Below are positions 1 to 10,231 of a stretch of 64,000 nt of DNA, one piece after another (within the stretch, counting starts at the first letter, position 1; the number at the start of each line of letters is the position of its first letter). Source of the DNA: Salminus brasiliensis (Eukaryota; Chordata; Actinopteri; Characiformes; Bryconidae); the NCBI RefSeq assembly GCF_030463535.1, contig NC_132891.1, forward strand, positions 11,939,949-12,003,948, given 5' to 3'. The notes beneath the pieces are model-generated. The model worked only from the letters and a program-made list of their open reading frames with translations, was not told the origin of the DNA and did no database searches. The translations under genes were made by a program, and so were the position numbers.

Positions 1-2115
1 GCACAGTTTTGCACAGATGTAATGGGAGTTTAAACTCAGTCAGAGAGCACCAAGCAAAGTTCATGTCTTTTACATTTGCCTTATCTATAACATTTTTTGT
101 TCAAGGAGACATAAGGAGGAATTTTATGTTGTGTTTTACTGCTGTTTACATCTACGCACTGTACTTTCATCCATTTTTAAAAATAGTAGATCATACCCTG
201 TCAGAAACCAAGTGTATGTGAGATAACGTAAGAACTTAATGTGGTTGGATGCAAGTGTGTCATTATTTAAGCATGCGTGTTGCACATGGCTGATTGTGGG
301 GTATAAGCTCCCTTCATGATAGCTACATAGCATCACCGCTCCAGTGCTGAACTACACTGTAAATATATTACGGTCAGACCAGATGAAAAGGAGGGACAAA
401 CTGATTAGAGAGGTTTAAATCAACTTAAATCAGAAAGAGTTGGTTAATTTGAGCCAAGTAAAAGTGTAAATGCTTCAGCTAAAATATTGTGTAATATATA
501 TATTTTTTTGTATTGTGTGATTTTTGATCTGCGTTCTTGCCCCCCGATTTGTTATTCCTTTCCTGTAGGTTACAACTCCCACTATCTCATGGGGGAGGCC
601 ATCCTATTCTCAGACCCCTGACCACAGATTGTGGTTGTTGATGGGATTCACACCTATCTTACACCCTGTGCAAGGCGCATTGTGATGCTCTTTGCTATCT
701 TACATCCTGCCAACAGTCTATTTTCAGGCCCTACGTCATTTTAATAGCAATTGTGCTTGCAAATGTGTCTACGCTGATGGGCATGGTGGTCTCGGAATGA
801 GGTGTGTTCAGGGAAATTTTTGGTGTATTGCTGTCTTGGCAACGGAAAACAAAGTTCCACCACTGACTGAAAACAACCTAGGCAGACGTCAACAGTCAGA
901 CGTTCTATGCTTTCTTGGCAGTGAATTGTCAACACAGGCGCGTACCTGACAGGTGTACACCCCCGCTTTGCACCACTGAAATAGCAGCCTGGCTCTTAAA
1001 GGGAATGGCCAGTAATACGCTGATTGGTTTATTGCACGTTACGTCCAAAACACACTCATGGGTAGTAAAGAGACTTATACATGCCTTTTGTGCGTTTCAA
1101 GATGCACAAGGAGCACTTTTCCCCTCATGATAGCAAAAAAGCAGTGACAGCTCGCCAAAAGAGCACTAAAATGGCGATTGCCCGTAGTCTCCAGGCAGTT
1201 AGACTGTTGTACCATTCTGGAGCTGTCAAATTAAACTACATTAAAACACAGTTTTGATGGAAAGGAAAACACAAACAAAAAATCTTTAAAAAAAAATAGT
1301 TAAACAATTTCAGACGCAGAACATTTACTAATATTTTTGAGTCAAATCAACCTGAGATGAAGAACCTGAACTAAAAAAGCACCCTGTAATCAGTTACTTT
1401 GTCAGGTTAAGTTTGTACAGTGTATAGAAGCAAACTTCAGACACCACACTTTTGAGAAAACTTGAAAACTTGCCCACATATGTTTTTTATTTTCTGAACA
1501 ACTCCTTTGAGAATAGCATTTCCCCTAGCTTCATGTTTCCCTGTTTTTGTTTGTCAGCATAAAATCATCTCAGTCATATCATATGGCATCTTGACAGCTC
1601 AAACCCATTAAAGCTTTGTCCATGATTAGTTTGATCAGTTGCTGCTGTCTGGCAAGCGACAGCGTTGCTGCTCAAAATCTCTGCCAGGCACTGAAATGCC
1701 ATTGACTTCTGTCAGATGGAGCATGTCAATACATCTGTGTGCCAAAAGCACAGCCAAAAACAGATGTCAGTGCTCCAATCCCAGCATGCTCCTGGTTTTC
1801 CAAAAATGAGCAGCCACACACTGCACTGGCACGGTGCTCTCTTACTGCTACTTTTATGGAGTTCCTATAAACTAACAGAAACAAAAAGCGGCAGTAAAAA
1901 AAGGAATGAAGTGTCTGGAAATTTTGCTAACTGCCAGCTCTTATAAATTGACTGAAGAGAAATTATTGGCCGATCTTTGCTGACGTGACTATGCTGATGC
2001 TTTGTGTTGCATGGTGTTGACTTTATGGAAAATGAATGGTCCACTCTGGTCATCTTCGCTCAAGCTGTATATATATATATATTGTTGTCTTTGTTGTGTG
2101 TTTGTGTTTGTGTAG
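1..2115 (+). other. ephb2: ephb2 intron upstream of the transmembrane exon (5' end off window)
   Basis: No exon is visible. In particular there is no second-fibronectin-domain exon ending in the Eph Y-S-G-K-M-Y-F-Q-T type sequence. The stretch is ordinary AT-rich intron with short A/T runs and a TATATATATATA run just before the acceptor. Confidence 0.7.
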
Positions 2116-2224
2116 AGGAGTACAACTCCAGCCTGCAGGAGAAACTGCCTCTCATCATCGGCTCTGCTGCTGCGGGATTTGTTTTTCTTGTCGCTGTCAT
2201 TGTGCTCGTTATTGTCTGCAACCG
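2116..2224 (+). CDS. ephb2: ephb2 exon: transmembrane segment
   Basis: Encodes the end of the ectodomain ([13 protein letters not shown]), the hydrophobic helix [20 protein letters not shown] and the stop-transfer start VCNR. The donor is CCG|gtgagt. The acceptor reads tgtag|AGGAG; a second AG lies two bases further on, so the exact start depends on the phase of the unseen upstream exon. The start given leaves two bases completing a split codon. Confidence 0.88.
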
Positions 2225-5200
2225 GTGAGTTATTCTAAACCCTCCTCTGAGGAATCTCTAGCCATAAAAAGTACAGATTGTCTCGATTGATTTTTCCTAG
2301 CATCCACTGCTTTGTTTAGCTGTTCATCTGTCTGTGCTTCTCCTCAGGAGAGGCAGTGACAGGACGGATTCCGAATACACAGACAAGCTTCAGCACTACA
2401 CCAGCGGCCACAGTGAGTAACCCTCTCAGTCTCAAAGCAGACGCTCCATGTCTCCCTAATTCCCTTAGACCACATGTACGATCACTAAACTTTTCAGACC
2501 CGCTTAGGACGTGAAATATGAGTATGTTATCCCTTTGAAGTAGTAGTGCAGGGCAGGCCAGCCAATCACAGCAGCAGACTAGAAAAGGGCACAAGAGTGT
2601 AATATTTCTCCCATCAGATTTGACGTCTTTATCCATCTCCATCTCGTCATCTTTTTTGATTTGTAATGCTCTGTGCCATAATAGTTAAACTTGCTCTCAA
2701 GCCAATCTGCCCATGATTTGACCTAAGAGGGTCTAGGGAATGTTTTTGGAAGCTGCCACTTAGAATTCTAATGTGCATCTGTTACTCATTTTGTTGCTCC
2801 ATTACATGTGTATATATTTTGCTACCAATATTTGTGGTTCTGGAAAGTCTGGAAAACCTAGACATTTGGAGACTCTTTTTAGCCATCATGTCTTACAGTG
2901 TTTAATATTCTAAATGGATAAGGAAGTTATACCAGTATTTGATAAATAGGACATTTCTTAACACATATCGACAAGCTTTCCTTGTTTACAATCAATAGTA
3001 GAAAACTTTTTAAACAATGTTTTCTTGCTTGATAGCATCGGACAGCTATTTTAAGTCTAGCTGCATGTAATTTGCTGGTAATTTCCAATTTGGTGAAAGA
3101 TGTACCTCTTTTTAAAATATGGATGTAAGACACTACTTATGCACATGTTCATCACTAATGAATGAGGAATAGAAAAAAAAATACCTACTGTATGTGCAGG
3201 CTTTCACTGTGTTCATGACTCACTGTGTGTATCTAACTTGCAACTTGACCTCCTTTTTATATAGTCTATATATAATAACACAGTATAGTCTATAATAATA
3301 CAGTAAAGTGTATATATAATAATACTAAACTGTCTTCACTGTGCCTCATATTTGAATATTAAAAGATTGTATATAGATTTGCATCTTATGGAAAATATTT
3401 GAATGTTGAGTAAAACAAATTAATTAAGGTTTTTAATACACTCACTGTAAGTATGTTGTCACATATGGAAGTCATGGAAAATGGCCTGATTAAGTGCTGG
3501 AAAATGTTTCCGAAATAAGATTGGGAACCCTGAATATTGGCTAGTGTTATCTGACTGACTGCACACTAACACGCTGGCTCATATCTGGCCTTCTCAAAAT
3601 ATGCAATTATATGCTCTATATTATTTATAATTCCACCAATACTGTCTGCTGATTGGCTAGTGCTATCTGGTACTGGCAATGTATATTCCATTCTAATTAG
3701 ATAGAAGACTTGTACTTCAGCACCAAATTGACATTTAGATAATCATGTAAAAGGAAATAAGCAGAGTTTCTAAATGCTGGTAATATATATAGCTCCACTC
3801 TCTCTTTCTAAGTGTCGCCAGGAATGAAGATCTACATAGACCCTTTCACTTATGAGGACCCCAACGAGGCAGTAAGGGAGTTTGCCAAAGAGATAGACAT
3901 GTCCTGTGTGAAGATTGAACAAGTCATTGGTGCAGGTAATTATGAGTAAGAACTCTAAACTCTAATGAACTCTAATAAATTCTTGGAAAATTGTGTTTTA
4001 CTTTACACGGAAACCCAAATCAATGGTTATCTTACATCATTTTTAATTAATCTTCACTCATAAATGATACATCCTAGTATGATTTTTGTTCCGAATTTCA
4101 AAAACAGAAAAAAGATCTCTCTCATAATTAGCAGAATTATTTGTGACTGTGACAACACATGTGGTTCCACTGTCCTTTATATTACATCATTCTGCTTCTT
4201 TGTTTGTTAGGTGAGTTTGGGGAGGTGTGTAGTGGCAACTTGCGCCTGCCAGGAAAGAGAGAGATCCTGGTAGCCATCAAGACGCTAAAATCAGGTTACA
4301 CTGAGAAGCAGAGGAGAGACTTCCTGAGCGAGGCCAGTATCATGGGCCAGTTTGACCACCCCAACATCATTCACTTGGAGGGGGTGGTGACCAAAAGCAG
4401 CCCTGTTATGATCATCACAGAGTTCATGGAGAATGGCTCGCTGGATTCCTTCCTTAGGGTAAGTCTTTAGTCCTTTTAGTCATTAGCATGATTTTCATCT
4501 GTTCAACCAATTTGAGTCAGTTACAGTCACTCAAAACCTCATGATATTAACTTTAACTACAGGCTATGGCTACAGTATATGGAAAATTACCATTCTTGCA
4601 AATCTTTTGCTTCATATTGCCTTTGAGATATGTCTTGTAATACACATACTGATGAATTATGTGTGTTCTTGCCTAAATCATTTTATTTTGTTTGGCCTTA
4701 ACATACCCATATATATGGGTATTATATATACATACAATGGCTATTGTTAGCTATAACCTCTTTAAGCTCAATTTCAGTCTCATTATGACACTGTGCAATG
4801 CCACTCATCCTTCTGTGGCCTTCAGCTGGCCAGGCATCCCTATAGACCAAGGCCAGATGTGGCCAACTGGAGGCACAGCTGGATAGGAAGACATTACAGG
4901 TCCAAATGTAGTCTTGCTGGGCTCCAGTTACATAGTTTAGAATGCCAATGATAGATAAACAACCTTCTCCAGTAGAAGACTGCAACCGCTAAATCAGGCT
5001 GCCTGCGACTCTGTCGCATTATATCGTCTGTGTTTTCAGCAAAACGACGGGCAGTTTACTGTGATTCAGCTGGTCGGCATGTTGCGTGGCATTGCAGCTG
5101 GGATGAAGTATCTGTGCGATATGAACTATGTGCACCGTGATCTGGCAGCTCGCAACATCCTGGTAAACAGCAACCTGGTGTGCAAAGTCTCGGACTTCGG

Positions 5201-8200
5201 CCTCTCCCGCTTTCTGGAGGACGATACATCAGACCCTACTTACACTAGCGCTTTGGTGAGTGTGCTCCAGCAAATCTCCTTGCAGGGAATCATGACTCAG
5301 GTGCATGGGCATCTGGGGAAGGTCTGGAGAATACTTGAAAATTTAAACTAAACAGTTTGACCAGTGCATGAAACATATGCTATGCTTAATTCATAGAACC
5401 AGTTTAATATTTACGGTTAAGGCCATATTAGGTGGCTGCGACTCTAAGCAAAAACGATTCTATATAGTGTTGGAAAAGTGTTATTTGACTGATTTCTGGG
5501 GTTATATAGAACTGTCTAAACATATAAAGGGTTTTCCACCTAGCTTAGGAACCCTTTAACAAGGCAATGGACCTACTAAAGGACCCTTGAAGAACTTTGT
5601 TTATCAAGCTAAATCCTAGTCGCCAGTAGCAAACGTTTCCTGTGAGCCTTGTGGAGCAGTAGCTGCTGGAAGGAAAAGGGTTTTGAAGTTCATAAGATTC
5701 TGACTTTAAATGATTCAGACTTCTTATTTGAAGCTGACACTGCATTTCCTAGTACCCGCAGAACCACCTCTTTGTTTCCATGCATGTGTTTTTGTTGTGG
5801 TACTTATGGACAAATAGCTTCTACATGTCACTAAAACAGTTTTTTACCCTAGAGACAATTTCCATTGACCATTTAGATTCCAGAATCAGATTTTTTTACA
5901 TATTAAAAACACATTGTGTATTTTACATTGTTTGTGGAATCATGAAGAACCAATCAAAGAAAAAAAAAGGCAATTTTTTTTTGGGTGGGGGGGGGTATCC
6001 CTCTGAACTACAATTGGTTCTATGAACAATGTTCTGTGGTATGGTGTGAAAGCAATCAGGACAAAAACTTCAAATAGGGCCTGAAATTCTCTGTCTGAAC
6101 CTAACCCGAATGTGAACACTACTGACTGGAGTCCACAGTCAATGATAATAATGTGGTGACAGCAGCAGCTGTCATCAGATCAAATAAACAAAAAAAATTC
6201 TTAAGTACCCAAATTTAATCAGCGAATGTCTTCAAACCCTTATTCCAAACATTTTAAGTGCTGACAAAAATGCTGTTTTCTTCTCATGCTGTCAAATCAA
6301 ACATGACATGGCAAATATTTATCAGAAATCCAACCCAAGTTGGATAAATATTTTTGAAATGATGTCCAAACTCATCCAAACCTGACTTGAATAGAAAGGT
6401 CCCGTCAGGTTTGGACAAATATTCCATTTCAGAATATATCACAGGCATTGGTTACGTATGATCGAGAAAACATAGCGTTCACGCTGAAAAGACCACTGCG
6501 GCTCACGCAATGTTCCAGTCTCTGCCAGCTGAGCACTTCTGCCTGTCAGCTAAATCTGGGTTTTTAATTGCCCAACACCTGCTAAGTGAACGTTCCTTCT
6601 CAGGGAAGGAAAGTGTTCTGATAGAAGGTCTGAACCTAAGTGAATTTGACTGTCACTGACTGGAGTCCATAATCCTAGTGATAATAATGCAGTGACAATA
6701 ACGCAGCCATCATCGGACCATCAGTAAACAAAAAGTCCAGTACACAAATTCCATTTCTGCCTTAATATGTATTTATTCATCAGCGAATGTCTTTTCATCA
6801 ACAGACCTCATCAAAAACATTTTTTAGTGTGGATAAACATCATGCTGACCTTGTGGAGCTTGTTGTCAACCCAAACATGACGTGACAAATATTTATCAGG
6901 AATCTGACCCGAGCCCAATAAATATTTGAGAAATGATGTCCAACCAAACCTGATCTGAATAGTGAGGCTCTGTCAGGTTTGGACAAATATTTTAGGTTTA
7001 GATACAGTATGCCACAGTCATTGGACACATCGGCTTTATTATAGAAGACGTAGAGTGTACAGCTGAAGAGACCAACTTCCACTCACAAGATTTTCCTGGC
7101 TCTTCCATCTGAGCCTGTGAAAGCTTCTTCTCAGGGAGGAAAGTATTCTCCAAATCCAAATATTATTATTGGGACTGTGGATCAAAATATCCATATTTTT
7201 TAGTGATGTAGCTATAATGACAACTGTCATCAGGTCATCAAAAAATGAAAAGAAAAAAATGAGTACTCACCAAGATCAAGATCATGGATGGTGCCCCATC
7301 CAGGAGGTATTCCTGCCTTGCTGTCAGTGATGTAGGGGCAGACTCCAGACCCACCAAATCCCTGATCAGGATCAGTAATAAGATGATGGATGGAAGAATT
7401 AATCATTTTAAAGAATCTGATTTAAAATCAGCTGATTTATTCAGTCAGCAGAATTTATCCTCAACATTTTCATGGGAATAAACATGAAATATTCTTCTTA
7501 TTGTCACTTTTACATAAAAACAGCACATTTTCAAGAGAAGGAACAAACCTTAATCATTTTAATGCATTTCTTTTGGTCCATTCATCATGACACAATTGAC
7601 AGAATGTGAAGAATATTGGAATTATGCTGTAAAAGCACTATTATGCTGACCCGATGCTATGTTTACCCAGATGTGACAAGACAATATTTATAATAAAGAA
7701 GTGATAAGTGATATGCGCTGAGGTTCTCTTGAGTTTGGATGAATCTGTATATGGCTATATAAATGTAAAGACCAACCTCTCCAACTACTCCTCACACGAT
7801 TCTCTAGTCCACTCTAGCTTTTGTGCTCTATGTCAGATAAGTTTGTGTTTTTGATTGCCCGACAAGTGCTAAATAAATGTTTCTCCTCAGGGAGGGAAGA
7901 TTCCTATCCGATGGACAGCTCCAGAAGCTATTCAGTACAGGAAGTTTACTTCCTCCAGTGATGTGTGGAGCTACGGCATCGTCATGTGGGAGGTCATGTC
8001 CTATGGAGAGAGACCATACTGGGACATGAGCAATCAAGATGTAAGTCATTTTAGTAACACCAACTATTTACAGCCTGTTACACTGAATAGACAAAAAGTA
8101 CTGGGACACCTGCTCATTCATTGTTTTTCTGAAATCAAGGGTATTAAAAAAAGTTTACTCTCTACTGTGCAGGGAAGGCTTGCTACTACATTTTGCAGCA

Positions 8201-10231
8201 TTGCTCTGAGGTTTTTAATTGCATTTAGCGACAGTAGCATTAGTGAGGGCAGGATGTAGGATGATCACCATGCCACCTCATCCCAACTCCCCAACCCATC
8301 CTAAACGTATTGAATGGAGCACCATCATCATTCCAGCATTCCAGAAAGCCTCTTTCCACTGTTTCAAAGCTCAATGCTTTGGAGTCTTCATACCCCTGTA
8401 GCCCACGCCTGGTATTAGGCATGGTATCAATAGGTTCAAGTGTATCTGCTCCAGAAAGTCATATTCTATTGGCAATATTTTTTACAGGGACCAGACAAGC
8501 AACAATGGAATTTAAAGTAGCTGAATGCAGTTATTAGAAGTCCACAAACATTTGGACAGGTTTCCCAAAATATTGTCTTGCTAAACAGCAGTGGCCTCTA
8601 GTGGACAAAAAAGCTACAGAATTATTAAAACTCTCCAGTAAATAATACATTTGAGACAGCCGCCAGATTGTTAAATAGTAATAAAGGTCAAGGTACTAGT
8701 GTCTTTATTTATCGACTCCCTGATGTTGTCAGTGCAAGCGCTGTAATCTCTGTGTTAATCCTTTCAGGTGATCAATGCCATAGAGCAGGATTATAGGTTG
8801 CCTCCCCCTATGGATTGCCCCAATGCTTTACATCAGCTAATGCTGGACTGCTGGCAGAAGGACCGCAACAACCGGCCTAAATTCAGCCAGATTGTGAACA
8901 CCCTGGATAAAATGATCCGCAATCCCAACAGCCTGAAGGCCACCACCCCACTCTCTTCAGGGTAAATATTCATATATCTATATGCAGATTTTAGACTTGT
9001 AATGAGTACATAAATGATATATGGTAAAAGGTGAAATCCTATATGCTGCTTTTTTTAAATGAGAACTGTCCTGTAAAAAGTGCCTTTGTCACTTGCAGAA
9101 TATCATCCCATTCATAAATATAACACTGTTTAGAATTGATATTGGAAGTGATTCCGCTGCTTTCTATAGCTTAACTGACAATGTGTTTCTGCGGTTATGT
9201 TGCAGCATGCATCTACCTCTGCTGGATCGCAGCACTCCAGACTTCTCCAGCTTTAACAGTGTGGATGAGTGGCTGGATGCCATCAAGATGGGCCAGTACA
9301 AGGAGAACTTTGCCAACGAGGATTTTACCTCCTTCGATGCTGTTTCACAAATGACAATGGAGTAAGTTTCTTTGTTGAGCCTATTGATTCCTAGCGGAGG
9401 ACAGCCTCCTTCTCCCCCATCACTTAGCGTTATTCTATTCAACGTGGCTGTCTATTAGGTCCAAGGTTCTCAAACAGACCCTCAAGGACATCTTCATGGT
9501 CTATGTTTTTTTTTTTTTTTTGTTCTGTCCCTAAGAGCCTGTTTAAACCTAGCATTAACGTGCATTTCATATCCGGACAGTCTCTGACAGAGAAAGCATT
9601 TGCCAGCTTTCCTCCTTCCTTACCTTGGTCAAATAGTTTTGTTAGCCAGTCCTCTGCCTGTTATCAGAGGGTCAGGTACTTTTTACTGCCTAACATGACC
9701 AAGAACTGCTTACAATAGGGGCTCTTTGACTGACATTACCAGTGCAGGCAGCTGTTTGTCTTTGCTGACTAAAATTTAGTTGGAAAAACAACTTTCTATG
9801 AATTTAAAAACAATAAAAATAAAATACATTATAAGGAATTGGTTACATGTGGAAAACAAACCAGCTTAACACATAAAAGAAAACATAAAAAGGGTGTCCA
9901 GTGTTTTCCTCACTGTGCCAGTGTGACTGCAGTTTTCATTCCAAATGAAGTGTAGAAGAACCCAAATCTGCTGGTTTAAGTAATTATGTCACTGCACAGA
10001 TTGTCAGATGTTACCCAACTTTAATCAATTCTTTATTTATATTTATTACATTTGAAAATAGATAAGAAATGAAATGATAATAATGAATGGCTTAATTAAC
10101 ACCTCTCTTTTCATTCTCCCAGCGATATTCTGAGAGTGGGAGTCACTCTAGCCGGCCACCAGAAGAAGATTTTCAACAGCGTGCAGATGATGCGGGCCCA
10201 GATGAACCAAATCCAATCGGTGGAGGTTTGA
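2116..10231 (+). CDS. ephb2: EphB2 receptor tyrosine kinase, 3' part of gene (transmembrane segment to stop)
   Basis: EphB2 binds membrane-anchored ephrin-B ligands and signals in axon guidance, cell sorting and synapse formation. Nine exons join in one frame: 2116-2224, 2348-2412, 3813-3935, 4211-4458, 5040-5255, 7891-8040, 8768-8961, 9206-9361, 10123-10231. They give 455 residues: a transmembrane helix, a juxtamembrane segment with the Eph tyrosine motif [10 protein letters not shown], a kinase domain with [23 protein letters not shown] and APE, a SAM domain, and a C-terminal SVEV PDZ ligand. All catalytic motifs are intact. The wording (for example [37 protein letters not shown]) matches EphB2 better than EphB1, B3 or B4, judged from memory. 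The ligand-binding, Cys-rich and fibronectin exons are left of the window. Teleosts may have two ephb2 copies; which one this is cannot be told. Confidence 0.95.
2348..2412 (+). CDS. ephb2: ephb2 exon: juxtamembrane start
   Basis: 65 bases encoding the basic stop-transfer and [21 protein letters not shown], close to the vertebrate EphB2 juxtamembrane sequence. Acceptor ctcag|GAGAGG, donor CACA|gtgagt. Confidence 0.9.
2413..3812 (+). other. ephb2: ephb2 intron, AT-rich
   Basis: 1.4 kb with no coding signal. Around 3263-3325 there is a short degenerate tandem array of a TATATAATAATAC-like motif. I see nothing else. Confidence 0.65.
3813..3935 (+). CDS. ephb2: ephb2 exon: juxtamembrane tyrosines and start of kinase
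   Basis: Encodes [20 protein letters not shown], then [22 protein letters not shown]. The two tyrosines of [10 protein letters not shown] are the conserved Eph autophosphorylation sites that relieve kinase autoinhibition and dock SH2 proteins (family knowledge). The glycine-rich loop starts here and is completed in the next exon. Confidence 0.95.
4211..4458 (+). CDS. ephb2: ephb2 exon: kinase N-lobe
   Basis: Completes the glycine-rich loop (GEFGEV), then gives the catalytic lysine in [18 protein letters not shown], the alpha-C glutamate in [14 protein letters not shown], and the gatekeeper region [15 protein letters not shown]. Acceptor gttag|GTGAG, donor TTAGG|gtaagt. Confidence 0.95.
4459..5039 (+). 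other. ephb2: ephb2 kinase intron
   Basis: 581 bases between the N-lobe and catalytic-loop exons. No feature is seen apart from a short TATATATGGGTATTATATATA-like AT-rich stretch near 4710-4730. Confidence 0.65.
5040..5255 (+). CDS. ephb2: ephb2 exon: catalytic and activation loops
   Basis: 216 bases starting [18 protein letters not shown]. Contains the catalytic loop HRDLAARN with the proton-acceptor aspartate, the Mg-binding DFG in [10 protein letters not shown], and the activation-loop tyrosine in DPTYTSAL. Ends in phase 0 at TTG|gtgagt. Confidence 0.95.
6092..7890. repeat. three-copy degenerate tandem repeat in ephb2 intron
   Basis: Three diverged direct units fill the end of the intron before the exon at 7891: A about 6092-6626, B about 6627-7145, C about 7146-7890. 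Shared landmarks in order are TCTGAACCTAA (6093, 6629); CTGACTGGAGTCC (6123, 6657) then GATAATAATG; CAGCGAATGTCTT (6220, 6781); ACATGACRTGRCAAATATTTATCAG (6301, 6876); CAGGTTTGGACAAATATT (6406, 6973); and a final TTCTCAGGGAGGAAAG-like block (6597, 7128) that matches the true splice acceptor and first bases of the exon in unit C (7881-7905). Unit C is the most diverged in its first half. A transposon origin is possible. Confidence 0.7.
7891..8040 (+). CDS. ephb2: ephb2 exon: APE motif and C-lobe
   Basis: Exactly 50 codons in phase 0, from [14 protein letters not shown] to [12 protein letters not shown]. Includes the APE motif and the [12 protein letters not shown] helix. The acceptor ctcctcag|GGAGGG sits at the end of the third unit of a degenerate tandem repeat that fills the preceding intron. 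Confidence 0.95.
8079..8560 (-). mobile_element. Tc1-like non-autonomous element in ephb2 intron
   Basis: Starts with TACACTGAATAGACAAAAAG and CTGGGACACC and ends near GTCCACAAACATTTGGAC, the terminal repeats also seen at 39005-39375 in the other orientation. The interior carries remnants shared with the other copies (for example CTGTAGCCCACGCCTGGTATTAGGC, the complement of the GCCAGGTGTGGGCTAGAGGGG landmark). No usable transposase frame remains. It fills most of the intron 8041-8767. Confidence 0.65.
8768..8961 (+). CDS. ephb2: ephb2 exon: end of kinase domain
   Basis: 194 bases. Encodes [18 protein letters not shown], then [16 protein letters not shown] with the conserved C-lobe arginine, then the linker [22 protein letters not shown]. 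The donor is TCAGG|gtaaat; the split glycine codon is completed in the next exon. Confidence 0.95.
9206..9361 (+). CDS. ephb2: ephb2 exon: linker and first part of SAM domain
   Basis: 156 bases encoding [17 protein letters not shown], then [17 protein letters not shown] and [14 protein letters not shown] domains mediate weak self-association of Eph receptors. The donor GGA|gtaagt splits an acidic codon; after splicing the junction reads M-D-D-I-L, where M-E-D-I-L is usual in EphB2 from memory. Confidence 0.93.
9362..10122 (+). other. ephb2: ephb2 last intron
   Basis: 761 bases with an 18-base T run near 9507-9524 and AT-rich sequence. No repeat family or exon is recognised. Confidence 0.6.
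10123..10231 (+). CDS. ephb2: ephb2 last coding exon: end of SAM domain and PDZ ligand
   Basis: Encodes [18 protein letters not shown], then [17 protein letters not shown] and a TGA at 10229-10231. The terminal V-E-V is the class II-type PDZ-binding motif that recruits PDZ scaffolds such as PICK1 and GRIP in mammals (established for EphB2). Confidence 0.95.

Noticed and set aside
6475..6630. Possible hAT transposase C-terminal motif (S-E-R-S-F-S-G) in unit A of the ephb2 intron repeat
   Set aside because: The match is short, is not kept in units B and C, and the same block in unit C coincides with the real splice acceptor, so exon-boundary duplication explains it better.
8310..8537. Short open frames within 8079-8560
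   Set aside because: They are readings of a non-autonomous Tc1-like element with no transposase signature in either orientation.
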